Source of the DNA: Bog-473 sp963809715
GTDB lineage: Bacteria; Actinomycetota; Acidimicrobiia; Acidimicrobiales; RAAP-2
Direction of reading: 5' to 3'
NCBI GenBank assembly: GCA_963809715.1
Contig: CAWEKO010000003.1
Coordinates: 310,001 to 374,000, forward strand
DNA length: 64,000 nucleotides
Positions 50,670 to 58,325 of the stretch are shown here, piece after piece; the stretch's first letter is position 1; every line of letters begins with the position of its first letter. Both the position numbers and the translations under genes were made by a program. Below the pieces are notes generated by a model. That model saw nothing but the letters and a program-made list of their open reading frames with translations, did not search any database and was not told the origin of the DNA.

Positions 50670-51395
50670 ATGGACGCCTTGGTCGTTGACAAGGTTCGCA
50701 AGACGTTCGAGGCGGAGAACGCACCCGTGCGTGCCCTGCGCGGCGCCAGTCTCACCGTGCCGTCGGGGGACTTCATCGCGCTGATGGGGCCCTCGGGCTG
50801 CGGGAAGTCGACGCTCCTCAACCTGATCGCCGGCCTCGACGTGGCGGACGAGGGAACCATCACCGTGGCCGGGGAGATGGTGACGGGGCGTACGGAGGAC
50901 GAGCTGTCACAGCTGCGGCGACGTCACATCGGGATCGTCTTCCAGTTCTTCAACCTGCTCGAGGGGATGACCGTCCTCGAGAACGTGGCGCTGCCTGCCG
51001 TGATCGCCGGTCGCAAACGCAAGGCGGCCGAGACGCGCGCCCGCGACTTGCTCGACCTCCTCGGCATCGGCGACAAGGCGGGGACCGTGCCGGGCATGCT
51101 CTCGGGTGGTCAGCGGCAACGGCTGGCCATCGCCCGGGCGCTGGCCAACGATCCCACCCTGCTCCTGGCCGACGAGCCCACGGGTGCGCTCGACTCCGAG
51201 GGCGGCCAGGAAGTGATCGAGCTGCTGAGCCGGCTGCACGCCGGTGGGCAGACCATCGTGTTGGTGACCCACGATGCCGGCGTGGCCTCGGCCGCCGACC
51301 GGATCGTCCGCATGCGTGACGGCAGGATCGCGATCAACGAGGATGCCGGCATCGCCAACGAGGACGCCGGCATCCCTATGGCCGTACCGTCCTGA
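50670..51395 (+). CDS. LolD/MacB-type ABC transporter ATP-binding protein without a partner permease
   Basis: 241 aa. Walker A GPSGCGKST, the family segment HIGIVFQFFNLLEGMTVLENV, signature LSGGQRQRLAIARAL, Walker B LLLADEPTGALD and switch THDAGVA make it an MacB/LolD/FtsE-type ATPase. Such ATPases need an FtsX/MacB-fold permease, and no such gene is in the window. The C-terminus has a short repeat NEDAGIANEDAGIP. ATG at 50670 (GTG 50655 possible) with duplicated RBS. It sits between the cyclase and kinase genes and may serve as a signalling or lipoprotein-transport partner of the kinase. Confidence 0.88.
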   Translation: MDALVVDKVRKTFEAENAPVRALRGASLTVPSGDFIALMGPSGCGKSTLLNLIAGLDVADEGTITVAGEMVTGRTEDELSQLRRRHIGIVFQFFNLLEGMTVLENVALPAVIAGRKRKAAETRARDLLDLLGIGDKAGTVPGMLSGGQRQRLAIARALANDPTLLLADEPTGALDSEGGQEVIELLSRLHAGGQTIVLVTHDAGVASAADRIVRMRDGRIAINEDAGIANEDAGIPMAVPS

Positions 51396-51408
51396 GCCGG
51401 GAGCCTTG

Positions 51409-53601
51409 GTGACCGTCGGGAGCGGGCTCGACCTCGAGGTGGACGGCGCCGCCCGGCCCGTTGCGGACGGGGCGCACGTCGCGGTCACCTCGGCCACGTC
51501 CCGGTTGCTGCAGTTTCTCCTCTTCGGGCTCACCGTGGTCGGGGTTGGCGTGGGCTTGGAGACCTCGACTCCCGGGGGCCTGAAGCCGGCCGTCGCCGTG
51601 GGCTTCGGGCTCACGCTCCTCTGGGCGCTGGTGGGCGTGGTCGACACCAGAGCGCGCGAACGTGTCGGCACCGCGATCTCCCCGTACCATCTCCTCGCCG
51701 GGCTGGACGCGTTCGTGGCCATGGTGGCCCTCACGGCCGGGCGCCGAGCCGAGGTGCTCCACGCGACGAGCGGCACCCGCGACGTCGCCACCGTGGCCAC
51801 CCTCCTCGTGACGGCGATCTCGTTCCACTTCCTCGTGGCCCTGCCCGACGGCCGTCTTGGCTCCTCGTTGCGTCGCGGACTGGCCGTCGCCGTCTATGTG
51901 GCGTCGCTCGGCGTCGGGATCGCACTGGCCGTCACCCAGCACAACTTCTCGCTCGTCGAAGCGGCTGTCAGTTGGGCCGTCGCCGGCCTGCTGGTCATCG
52001 CCCCGCTGCGCGCCCGCTACGTCAGCGTGGCGGGTCACGGTCGCGAGCGCATGGAGTGGTTCGGCATCGGGATCACGCTCGCCGCGAGCGTCGCCCTGGT
52101 GGCGACGGTGCTGCACCTGCTCGTGGAATGGCCCGCTGAGCTCGGTGCCGTGGCCGCCGGCGCCACGGCCCTGGTCCCCTTGGGACTGCTGGTCAGCGAG
52201 AATCGGAAGACGGCGCCCCATGCCAGTCGGTTCCTGGTTCAGGTCTTGGCGGTGTTCGGCTTCGTCGTCGTGGTCTCGGCCATCTACCTCGTGGTCGTCC
52301 TCGGCCTGGGGCACGCGCCCGCCACGACGGGTGACAAGGAGGCACTGGCTCTCTCCATGGTCGCCTCCGGGGTGGCGGCCGTGATCTTCGTGCCGGTGCG
52401 CTCGCGCTTCCTCGAGTCCTCCACCCGGTTCGTCTATGGGTCGCGCGAGGCGCCCGACGAGATCTTGCGCACCTTCGGCAGCCGCATGACCCGAGCCATC
52501 CCGATGGACGAGCTCCTGCTCCAACTGGCCGAGTCACTGCGCAAGACGTTGGGCCTCTCCAGCGCGGAGATCTACACCGGTGTCGGCGAGGTGCTCGAGC
52601 GGACAGCCTCGGTTCCCGACCTCGGGCCTGGCTCCATCGTGGTGTCCCCGCGGGAGCGCCCCGTCGTCACCAGGGCCGGGGTCTCGGGAACGGCGTGGGC
52701 CGCCATTTGGCTGCCGTCGCTGCTTGCCGGGCGGGACGCCGAGCAGCTCAGGGTGGCTCCGGTGAGCCACGGGGGAGAGCTGCTCGGGCTCATCGTGGTC
52801 GAGCGCACCGCGCTGGCCGGCACGTTCTCCGAAGACGACGATCGGGTGTTGACGGACCTGGCCCGCCAGGTCGCTCTGGCCCTGCACAACTCGCAGCTCG
52901 ACACCGCGCTGCAGACCACGCTCGACGAGGTGCGCAAGCAAGCCCAGGCGTTGCGCGAATCGAGGGCGAGGATCGTGGCCAGCGGCGATGCGGAACGTCG
53001 CAAGGTCGAGCGAAATCTGCACGACGGGGCCCAGCAACACCTGGTGGCCCTGGCGGTCAACCTCCGGTTGGCCCGCGACATCATCGTCGACGACCAGGAG
53101 ACGGGTCTCGAGTTGCTCGACTCGCTGGCCGGCGAAGTGCAGCAGACGATCCAGGAGTTGCGCGAGCTTGCCCACGGCATCTACCCGCCGCTCCTCGTGG
53201 ACAGCGGGCTGGTCGAGGCGCTACGCGCTGCGGCCAACCGGAACCCGCTGCCGGTCGGCATCGTGGCCGAGGGGATCGGTCGCTACTCCTCCGAGACGGA
53301 GGCGGCTGTCTACTTCTGCTGCCTCGAGGCGCTCCAGAACGCCGCCAAGCATGCGCCCGAGGCGACCGTGGAGGTGCGGCTCTGGGAGGAGTCCGGTGGC
53401 CTGCTCTTCACCGTCTCCGACGACGGGCCCGGGTTCGATCCCGCCCAGGCCAAGCGTGGCCACGGGTACGTGAACATGGCGGACCGCTTGGGCGCGATCG
53501 GGGGAACGGTGCGCTGGGAATCCCAGGTCGGAAAGGGCTCCGTGGTCCGAGGGTCGGTCCCCCTGGTGGAGGACGCCGGCGCGCTCGCTACGCCGAAGTG
53601 A
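51409..53601 (+). CDS. Multi-TM sensor histidine kinase (HisKA_3)
   Basis: 730 aa. About ten hydrophobic segments fill residues 20-330. A GAF-like domain (around 360-510: SRMTRAIPMDELLLQLAESLRK, ... LTDLARQVALALHNS) follows. Then HisKA_3 with His538 in ERNLHDGAQQHLVALAVNL and a HATPase_c domain (EALQNAAKHAPEATVEVRL, VSDDGPGFDP, GHGYVNMADRLGAIGGTV). This is the NarX/LiaS class that pairs with NarL-type regulators. GTG at 51409 with GGGAG. It is 13 bases after the ABC gene. Likely partners are the receiver-cyclase upstream and the regulators downstream. The signal is unknown. Confidence 0.9.
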   Translation: MTVGSGLDLEVDGAARPVADGAHVAVTSATSRLLQFLLFGLTVVGVGVGLETSTPGGLKPAVAVGFGLTLLWALVGVVDTRARERVGTAISPYHLLAGLDAFVAMVALTAGRRAEVLHATSGTRDVATVATLLVTAISFHFLVALPDGRLGSSLRRGLAVAVYVASLGVGIALAVTQHNFSLVEAAVSWAVAGLLVIAPLRARYVSVAGHGRERMEWFGIGITLAASVALVATVLHLLVEWPAELGAVAAGATALVPLGLLVSENRKTAPHASRFLVQVLAVFGFVVVVSAIYLVVVLGLGHAPATTGDKEALALSMVASGVAAVIFVPVRSRFLESSTRFVYGSREAPDEILRTFGSRMTRAIPMDELLLQLAESLRKTLGLSSAEIYTGVGEVLERTASVPDLGPGSIVVSPRERPVVTRAGVSGTAWAAIWLPSLLAGRDAEQLRVAPVSHGGELLGLIVVERTALAGTFSEDDDRVLTDLARQVALALHNSQLDTALQTTLDEVRKQAQALRESRARIVASGDAERRKVERNLHDGAQQHLVALAVNLRLARDIIVDDQETGLELLDSLAGEVQQTIQELRELAHGIYPPLLVDSGLVEALRAAANRNPLPVGIVAEGIGRYSSETEAAVYFCCLEALQNAAKHAPEATVEVRLWEESGGLLFTVSDDGPGFDPAQAKRGHGYVNMADRLGAIGGTVRWESQVGKGSVVRGSVPLVEDAGALATPK

Positions 53602-53980
53602 AGACCTCGGAGTCGCGGTGGTCCCAGAGCCGGCGCAGGGTGTCGGCGCCCAGGTGTTCCTTGTTCATGTAGGCCCGGGCACCGCTTGTGGCCACCTCGC
53701 GCGGGAGGTCGCCGGCGTCGTAGGTGGAGCACAGGATCACCACGACGTCCGGTTGCTGGGTCACGAGGAGCCGGGCCGCGTCGATGCCGTTCATCTCGGG
53801 CATGTTGATGTCCATCAGGACGAGGGCGGGGTGCAGCTCTCCGGCCAGTGACACGGCTTCGCTCCCGTTAGCCGCCTCGCCGACCAGCTCGAACTCGGTC
53901 GTCCGCCTGAGGACCGCCTTCATGGCCGCCCGGAAGGGCGCCTGGTCGTCCACGATGAGGACGGGAAGGCGCTCGCTCAC
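53588..53980 (-). CDS. Stand-alone response regulator receiver
   Basis: 130 aa single receiver domain. VLIVDDQAPFR, Asp57 in VLMDINMP, T/S and Lys107 in AYMNKEHLG. No output domain follows, so it acts as a CheY-like phosphate shuttle or sink or by protein contact. ATG at 53980. Convergent with the kinase gene with a 14-base overlap at the 3' ends. Confidence 0.87.
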   Translation of the reverse strand: MSERLPVLIVDDQAPFRAAMKAVLRRTTEFELVGEAANGSEAVSLAGELHPALVLMDINMPEMNGIDAARLLVTQQPDVVVILCSTYDAGDLPREVATSGARAYMNKEHLGADTLRRLWDHRDSEVFTSA

Positions 53981-54046
53981 CCTTCCATTCTCGCACGGCG
54001 GGTTCTCGGGGACGCTGGTGGTGCCACGCCCCGCCGGGTAGTGGTG

Positions 54047-54721
54047 TCACCCTCCACCGGGGTCGCTCAGGTAGACGAGGACCGCCTTGACCCGCCGGTT
54101 CACGTCCCGCTCCTCGCTCAGGCCCAGCTTCGAGAAGATGGAATTGGTGTGTTTCTCCACCGCCCGTTCCGAGACCTGGAGGGAGGCGGCGACGGCGGCG
54201 TTGCTCTTGCCCTTGGCCATTTCCGCCAGGATCTCGGATTCGCGGGGCGTGAGCCAGGAGAGGTTGGACTTGCGGCGGGACGACTTCGCCTCGATGAGCT
54301 CGTCGACGATCTGGGGGTCGATGACCGATCCACCCTGGGCCACGGCCCGGATGGCTTGGGCCAGTTCGTCTGCGCCCGCCACCTTCTCCTTGAGCAGGTA
54401 GGCCCGGCCCGCTGATCCGGTCTCGAGGAGGGACAGGGCGTACGAGGGGGTCTTGTACTGGCTGAGGACCACGACGCCCACCTCGGGCATGTGCTCGCGC
54501 AACCACGATGCCGCCTGGATCCCTTCGTCGGTCCCGGTCGGTGGCATGCGGATGTCCGTCACCACGACCTGGGGTGATTCCCGTTCGATGAGGGCCAAGA
54601 GCTCGGGCAGGTCCGCCGCTCGCCCCACCAGCTCGAGATCTTCCTTGCCCTCGATGATGCGCGAAATGCCTTCCCGGAGCAGCGCATTGTCCTCAGCCAG
54701 GGCCACGCGGATGCTCGCCAC
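54047..54721 (-). CDS. NarL/FixJ-type LuxR-family response regulator
   Basis: 224 aa. Receiver: VALAEDN, Asp56 in VTDIRMPPTGTDEGI, Lys111 in AYLLKEKV. HTH: WLTPRESEILAEMAKGKSNAAVA followed by VSERAVEKHTNSIFSKLGL, a full LuxR DNA-binding domain. GTG start at 54721. It closely resembles the receiver-cyclase's first 200 residues (shared RMPP...EGI and LTP... patterns), so the two probably share the kinase. Confidence 0.92.
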   Translation of the reverse strand: MASIRVALAEDNALLREGISRIIEGKEDLELVGRAADLPELLALIERESPQVVVTDIRMPPTGTDEGIQAASWLREHMPEVGVVVLSQYKTPSYALSLLETGSAGRAYLLKEKVAGADELAQAIRAVAQGGSVIDPQIVDELIEAKSSRRKSNLSWLTPRESEILAEMAKGKSNAAVAASLQVSERAVEKHTNSIFSKLGLSEERDVNRRVKAVLVYLSDPGGG

Positions 54722-54768
54722 GAGCGTACGGTAGCGCGCCGACCCCAGGCGGCCCGCCCGGGGTCGGT

Positions 54769-56235
54769 TCAGCTGGGCCCGGCGGCGCCGCTGCGCCAGC
54801 GCCGCTCGAAGGGCAGGCGCCAGCGACGCGGTGCGATCAGCTCGTTGCTGGCCTCGGGTCCCCAGCTCCCTTTGGCGTAGGGCTGGACCGGCGGCGGGTC
54901 GTCCAGGAGAGGGGTGGCCACCTCCCAGAGGCGCTCGATGCCCTCCGCGGTGTTGAACAGGGTGTGATCGCCGACCATGGCGTCGTGGAGGAGGCGCTCG
55001 TAGGCCTCGAGCACGTCCGCGTCCTGTCCCATCTCGTGGAGGGCGAACTGGAGGCTCAGCTTCTCGAGCTTCATGCCCATGCCGGGCTTCTTGCCATAGA
55101 ACGACAACGACAGCTTGGAAGAGTCGGCCAGGTCGAAGGTCAGGTGGTCGGGCCCCTGGGCCCCCACGCCGGAGCCTTCGGGGAACATCGACTTGGGAGG
55201 CTCGCGGAACGCGATGGAGATGATGCGCTCGCCGCCGCCCAGTTCCTTGCCGGTGCGCAGGTAGAAAGGCACGCCGGCCCAGCGCCAGTTGTCGATGTCG
55301 CACTGGAGGGCCACGAAGGTCTCGGTCTGGGAATCGGGCGCCACGCCCTCGAGATCGCGGTAGCCGTCGTACTGGCCGCGCACCACCTTGGTCACGTCGA
55401 GCGGACGCAGCGAGCGGAACACCTTGTTCTTCTCCTCGCTGATGGAGACCGACTCGAGGGCGGTCGGCGGCTCCATGGCCATGAAGGCCAGGATCTGGAA
55501 CAGGTGCGTGACGATCATGTCCTTGAACGCGCCCGTGGCCTCGTAGAAGGCGACCCGGTCGTCGACCGAGAGCGTCTCGGGGACATCGATCTGCACGTGA
55601 TCGATGTGGTCGCGGTTCCAGATGGGCTCGAAGAGGCCGTTGGCGAACCGGAAGGCCAGGATGTTCTGGGCCGCCTCTTTGCCGAGGAAGTGGTCGATCC
55701 GGAAGACCTGGTCCTCGTCGAAGATGGCGTGCACGGCGTCGTTCAGGTCCTTGGCGCTGGCCAGGTCGGTGCCGAACGGCTTTTCCATGATGATGCGGGC
55801 CCGCTTGACGAGGTCGGCCTCGCCGAGGATGGAAAGGACGGTACGGGCCGCCAAGGGCGGGATGCTCAGGTAGTGCAGGCGCCGGACCTCGCCGCCGCCG
55901 ATCTCGGTCTCCGCCCGGGCCACCGCCTCGGCCAGGCCGGCGGGACCGGCTTTGGTGGAGACGAAACTCAGCCTCTTCTCGAAGCCGGCCCACTGGAGCA
56001 GCGAGATTTTGCCCGTGGCGAACTGGTCGCAGGCGTGCCGGGCCAGGTGACGGAAGTCCTCGTCGCTCAACTCGCTGGTGGAGGAGCCGATGACGCGGTA
56101 CTCGGGCATGAGGCCCGACATCGAGAGGTGGAGCAATCCGGGCAACAGCTTGCGCGCCGCCAGGTCACCCGTGGCGCCGAACAGCACGATGACATGCGGC
56201 TGCAGTTGCGTCCTGGCGTCTGCTTCGTCGCTCAC
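54769..56235 (-). CDS. zwf: Glucose-6-phosphate 1-dehydrogenase
   Basis: 488 aa, cytosolic first enzyme of the oxidative pentose phosphate pathway. The NADP loop is VLFGATGDLAARKLLPGLLHL, the catalytic motif is RIDHFLGKE (residues 179-187), and EKPFGTDLASA and YLRTGKELGGGE follow. Length is normal. ATG at 56235. No gnd, pgl or opcA neighbours are in the window. It lies 47 bases upstream of the NarL gene on the same strand and could be co-transcribed. Confidence 0.95.
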   Translation of the reverse strand: MSDEADARTQLQPHVIVLFGATGDLAARKLLPGLLHLSMSGLMPEYRVIGSSTSELSDEDFRHLARHACDQFATGKISLLQWAGFEKRLSFVSTKAGPAGLAEAVARAETEIGGGEVRRLHYLSIPPLAARTVLSILGEADLVKRARIIMEKPFGTDLASAKDLNDAVHAIFDEDQVFRIDHFLGKEAAQNILAFRFANGLFEPIWNRDHIDHVQIDVPETLSVDDRVAFYEATGAFKDMIVTHLFQILAFMAMEPPTALESVSISEEKNKVFRSLRPLDVTKVVRGQYDGYRDLEGVAPDSQTETFVALQCDIDNWRWAGVPFYLRTGKELGGGERIISIAFREPPKSMFPEGSGVGAQGPDHLTFDLADSSKLSLSFYGKKPGMGMKLEKLSLQFALHEMGQDADVLEAYERLLHDAMVGDHTLFNTAEGIERLWEVATPLLDDPPPVQPYAKGSWGPEASNELIAPRRWRLPFERRWRSGAAGPS

Positions 56236-56298
56236 TCCACCTCTTTCTCCCGGGACGCCGCACCGACCGCCGGGTTGCTTCGTCGTCCGCAGTGCCGC

Positions 56299-57489
56299 CT
56301 AGCCGGCGCTGCGTTGGCGCAGGTTCAGCTCGGCCACGTTGGCGCCCATGATCTTGGGGACGGCTTCCTCAGGCAGTTTCTGGAGTTCGCGCACCCAGTC
56401 GGTCGGTTCGGGCAAGCCCTCGATATGGGGCCAGTCCGATCCGAAGATGACCCGGTCGTCGCCCATGAGGTCGACGATCTCGTCGACGTCGTCCTCCCAG
56501 AAGGGGTTGATCCAGACGTGGCGGCGGAAGGTGTCGACCGGGTCCTCGGGGAAGTAGCCCGGCATCCGTCGGGCCGTCGTGCGCAGCTTGCGAAAGAGCG
56601 GAGCCAGAAACTCGGAGCCGTTCTCGACCGAGGCCACCCGCACGTTGGGGAAGCGGTCGAAGAGCTTCTCGAGGAGGAGGGTGGCCAGCCAGTCATGAGC
56701 GGCCCGCTCAATGGCGAACATCTTGATGCTCGGACGGGACGGCCCCGACTTGAACGTGGCGGCGAAGCCGTCCACGGCGTAGCCGTTCGACGAGAGACCG
56801 GCGTCCCCGGCATGGACGACCACGGTGATGCCGGCCTCGTTGACCCGGGCCCAGAAGGGGTCGAACTCCTCCGCCGCCGGCGAGCGCGGGCCCGACGCCG
56901 TCACCGGCGCTGCGGCCCGGAGCACCACACTGCGGGCGTCCTGGTCCAACGCCCACTCGAGCTCACGCACCGCCTCGTCGACGTCGACCAGCGTGATGTA
57001 GGGGGCCGCGAAGATCCGGTCCCGGTAGGCCATGCCCCAGTCCTCGGCCAACCAGCGGTTGAAGGCTCGGAACAGCAGCACGACCGCATCGGGGTCGTCG
57101 CGTAGTGCCTCCTCGTAGAGCATGCCCAGCGTGGGGAACAGCCAGACCCGCGCGATGCCCTGGGCGTCCATCACGGCCAGCCGTGCGTCACGGTCGCGGT
57201 ACTCGGGGCGGATCGGTTCGGGGCTTCCCATCAACTCGTGCATGGGCACCCCGTTCGGATTGCCCCGGAAATAGTCGAAGAGCGCGCCGGCCGGCGAGAT
57301 CGGGTTGAACGTCGGGTTGGTGACGGCGTGGTTGATGCGCCCGCCCACGGAGTGGTAGCGCCGACCGTTGACCTCGGCCCACTCGATCACCCGGGGCCCT
57401 TGCGCCGGGTCGAGGTGGCGGGTGAACGCGTCGAGCGCCTCGTAGTAGTGGTTGTCGGCGTCGAAGACGGGATAGTCGAGCGTGTGCAT
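56299..57489 (-). CDS. Amidohydrolase-2 family protein
   Basis: 396 aa TIM-barrel hydrolase/decarboxylase (Amidohydro_2). VFDADNHYYEALDAF carries the first metal site in the form DxDxH, VVVHAGDAG and RVASVENGSEFLAPL follow, and the C-terminal IFGSDWPHIEGLPEPTDW has the Asp. ATG at 57489. Members such as aminocarboxymuconate-semialdehyde decarboxylase act on aromatic degradation products; the substrate here is unknown. Confidence 0.86.
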   Translation of the reverse strand: MHTLDYPVFDADNHYYEALDAFTRHLDPAQGPRVIEWAEVNGRRYHSVGGRINHAVTNPTFNPISPAGALFDYFRGNPNGVPMHELMGSPEPIRPEYRDRDARLAVMDAQGIARVWLFPTLGMLYEEALRDDPDAVVLLFRAFNRWLAEDWGMAYRDRIFAAPYITLVDVDEAVRELEWALDQDARSVVLRAAAPVTASGPRSPAAEEFDPFWARVNEAGITVVVHAGDAGLSSNGYAVDGFAATFKSGPSRPSIKMFAIERAAHDWLATLLLEKLFDRFPNVRVASVENGSEFLAPLFRKLRTTARRMPGYFPEDPVDTFRRHVWINPFWEDDVDEIVDLMGDDRVIFGSDWPHIEGLPEPTDWVRELQKLPEEAVPKIMGANVAELNLRQRSAG

Positions 57490-57532
57490 GGTCAGCCTTT
57501 GGTTGGCGGGGGTGGCGCAATCCCTGACTGTA

Positions 57533-58240
57533 TTAGCTGCGGCGCGGGGGACCGGCCGCCGTGAACCGTGTGCCCTCGGGGTCATCGGCCCACTCGGGTG
57601 CCTCACCCCAGCGGGCGCCGAACACCAGCTCGGACATGGGCCGGCGACGCACCGGGCCGTGGTGACCCTGGGGGCGCCCCAACGTGATGGTCGCCATGAT
57701 CTCGGCCTCCTCGGGCAGGTGCAGCAGGTCGCGGAGCTCGACATCGACGAAATGGTGCAGTCCGGTGAGCACCCCGCCGTAGCCGAGGGCCCGGGCGGCC
57801 AGGAGCAGGTTCTGGCACGCGGGGTAGACCGACGCTCCGTCCGTGGCCGCCGTGTGACGGCGATAGCGGACGTAGCAGGCCAGCACCAGCACCGGCACCG
57901 ACTCGAAGCTGTCGACATAGTGCTGCATGGTCCGCGCCATGCGTGCCTTCGGCGAGTGCTCCTCGGCGCCCGAGCCCGCGTCGTACCCGTCCTCGGCCTT
58001 CTTGGTCGCCCAGAACTCCTTGGCCCCGACGCCGATCAACCGCTTGGCCTCGGCCGCCTCGGGGCCGTCGTTCAGCACGACGAAGCGGAAGGGCTGGCGG
58101 TTCGATCCGCTCGGGGCACGTGTGGCGGCGAAGAGAATGTCGCGCAGCGCCTCGTCGGGGACCTTTTCGTCGGTGTAGCGCCGAATGGCCCGGGTGCTCA
58201 GCAGGCCGTCGTAGAGCGAGACGTCGTCCTGGTGCGCCAT
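57533..58240 (-). CDS. Nitroreductase family protein
   Basis: 235 aa FMN-dependent oxidoreductase. LYDGLLSTRAIRRYTDEKVPDEALRDILFAATRAPSGSNRQPFRFVV split across the N-terminus (STRAIRRY and RAPSGSNRQPF) gives the FMN-binding signature, and ACQNLLLAARALGYGGVLTG is the conserved second block. ATG at 58240. Substrates of this family range from nitroaromatics to enones and iodotyrosine. It is divergent from the GH5 gene across a short promoter region. Confidence 0.9.
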   Translation of the reverse strand: MAHQDDVSLYDGLLSTRAIRRYTDEKVPDEALRDILFAATRAPSGSNRQPFRFVVLNDGPEAAEAKRLIGVGAKEFWATKKAEDGYDAGSGAEEHSPKARMARTMQHYVDSFESVPVLVLACYVRYRRHTAATDGASVYPACQNLLLAARALGYGGVLTGLHHFVDVELRDLLHLPEEAEIMATITLGRPQGHHGPVRRRPMSELVFGARWGEAPEWADDPEGTRFTAAGPPRRS

Positions 58241-58325
58241 GTGGGTGACCCTACCAACGGGCGGATGGTGCACCCCTGCGCACGTGCCCGGATCTGCCGG
58301 GCAGGGTCCGATAGCTTGACCCGCC

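Noticed and set aside
54964..57105. Plus-strand open frame of about 713 codons
   Set aside because: Antisense of glucose-6-phosphate dehydrogenase and the amidohydrolase, both strongly supported.
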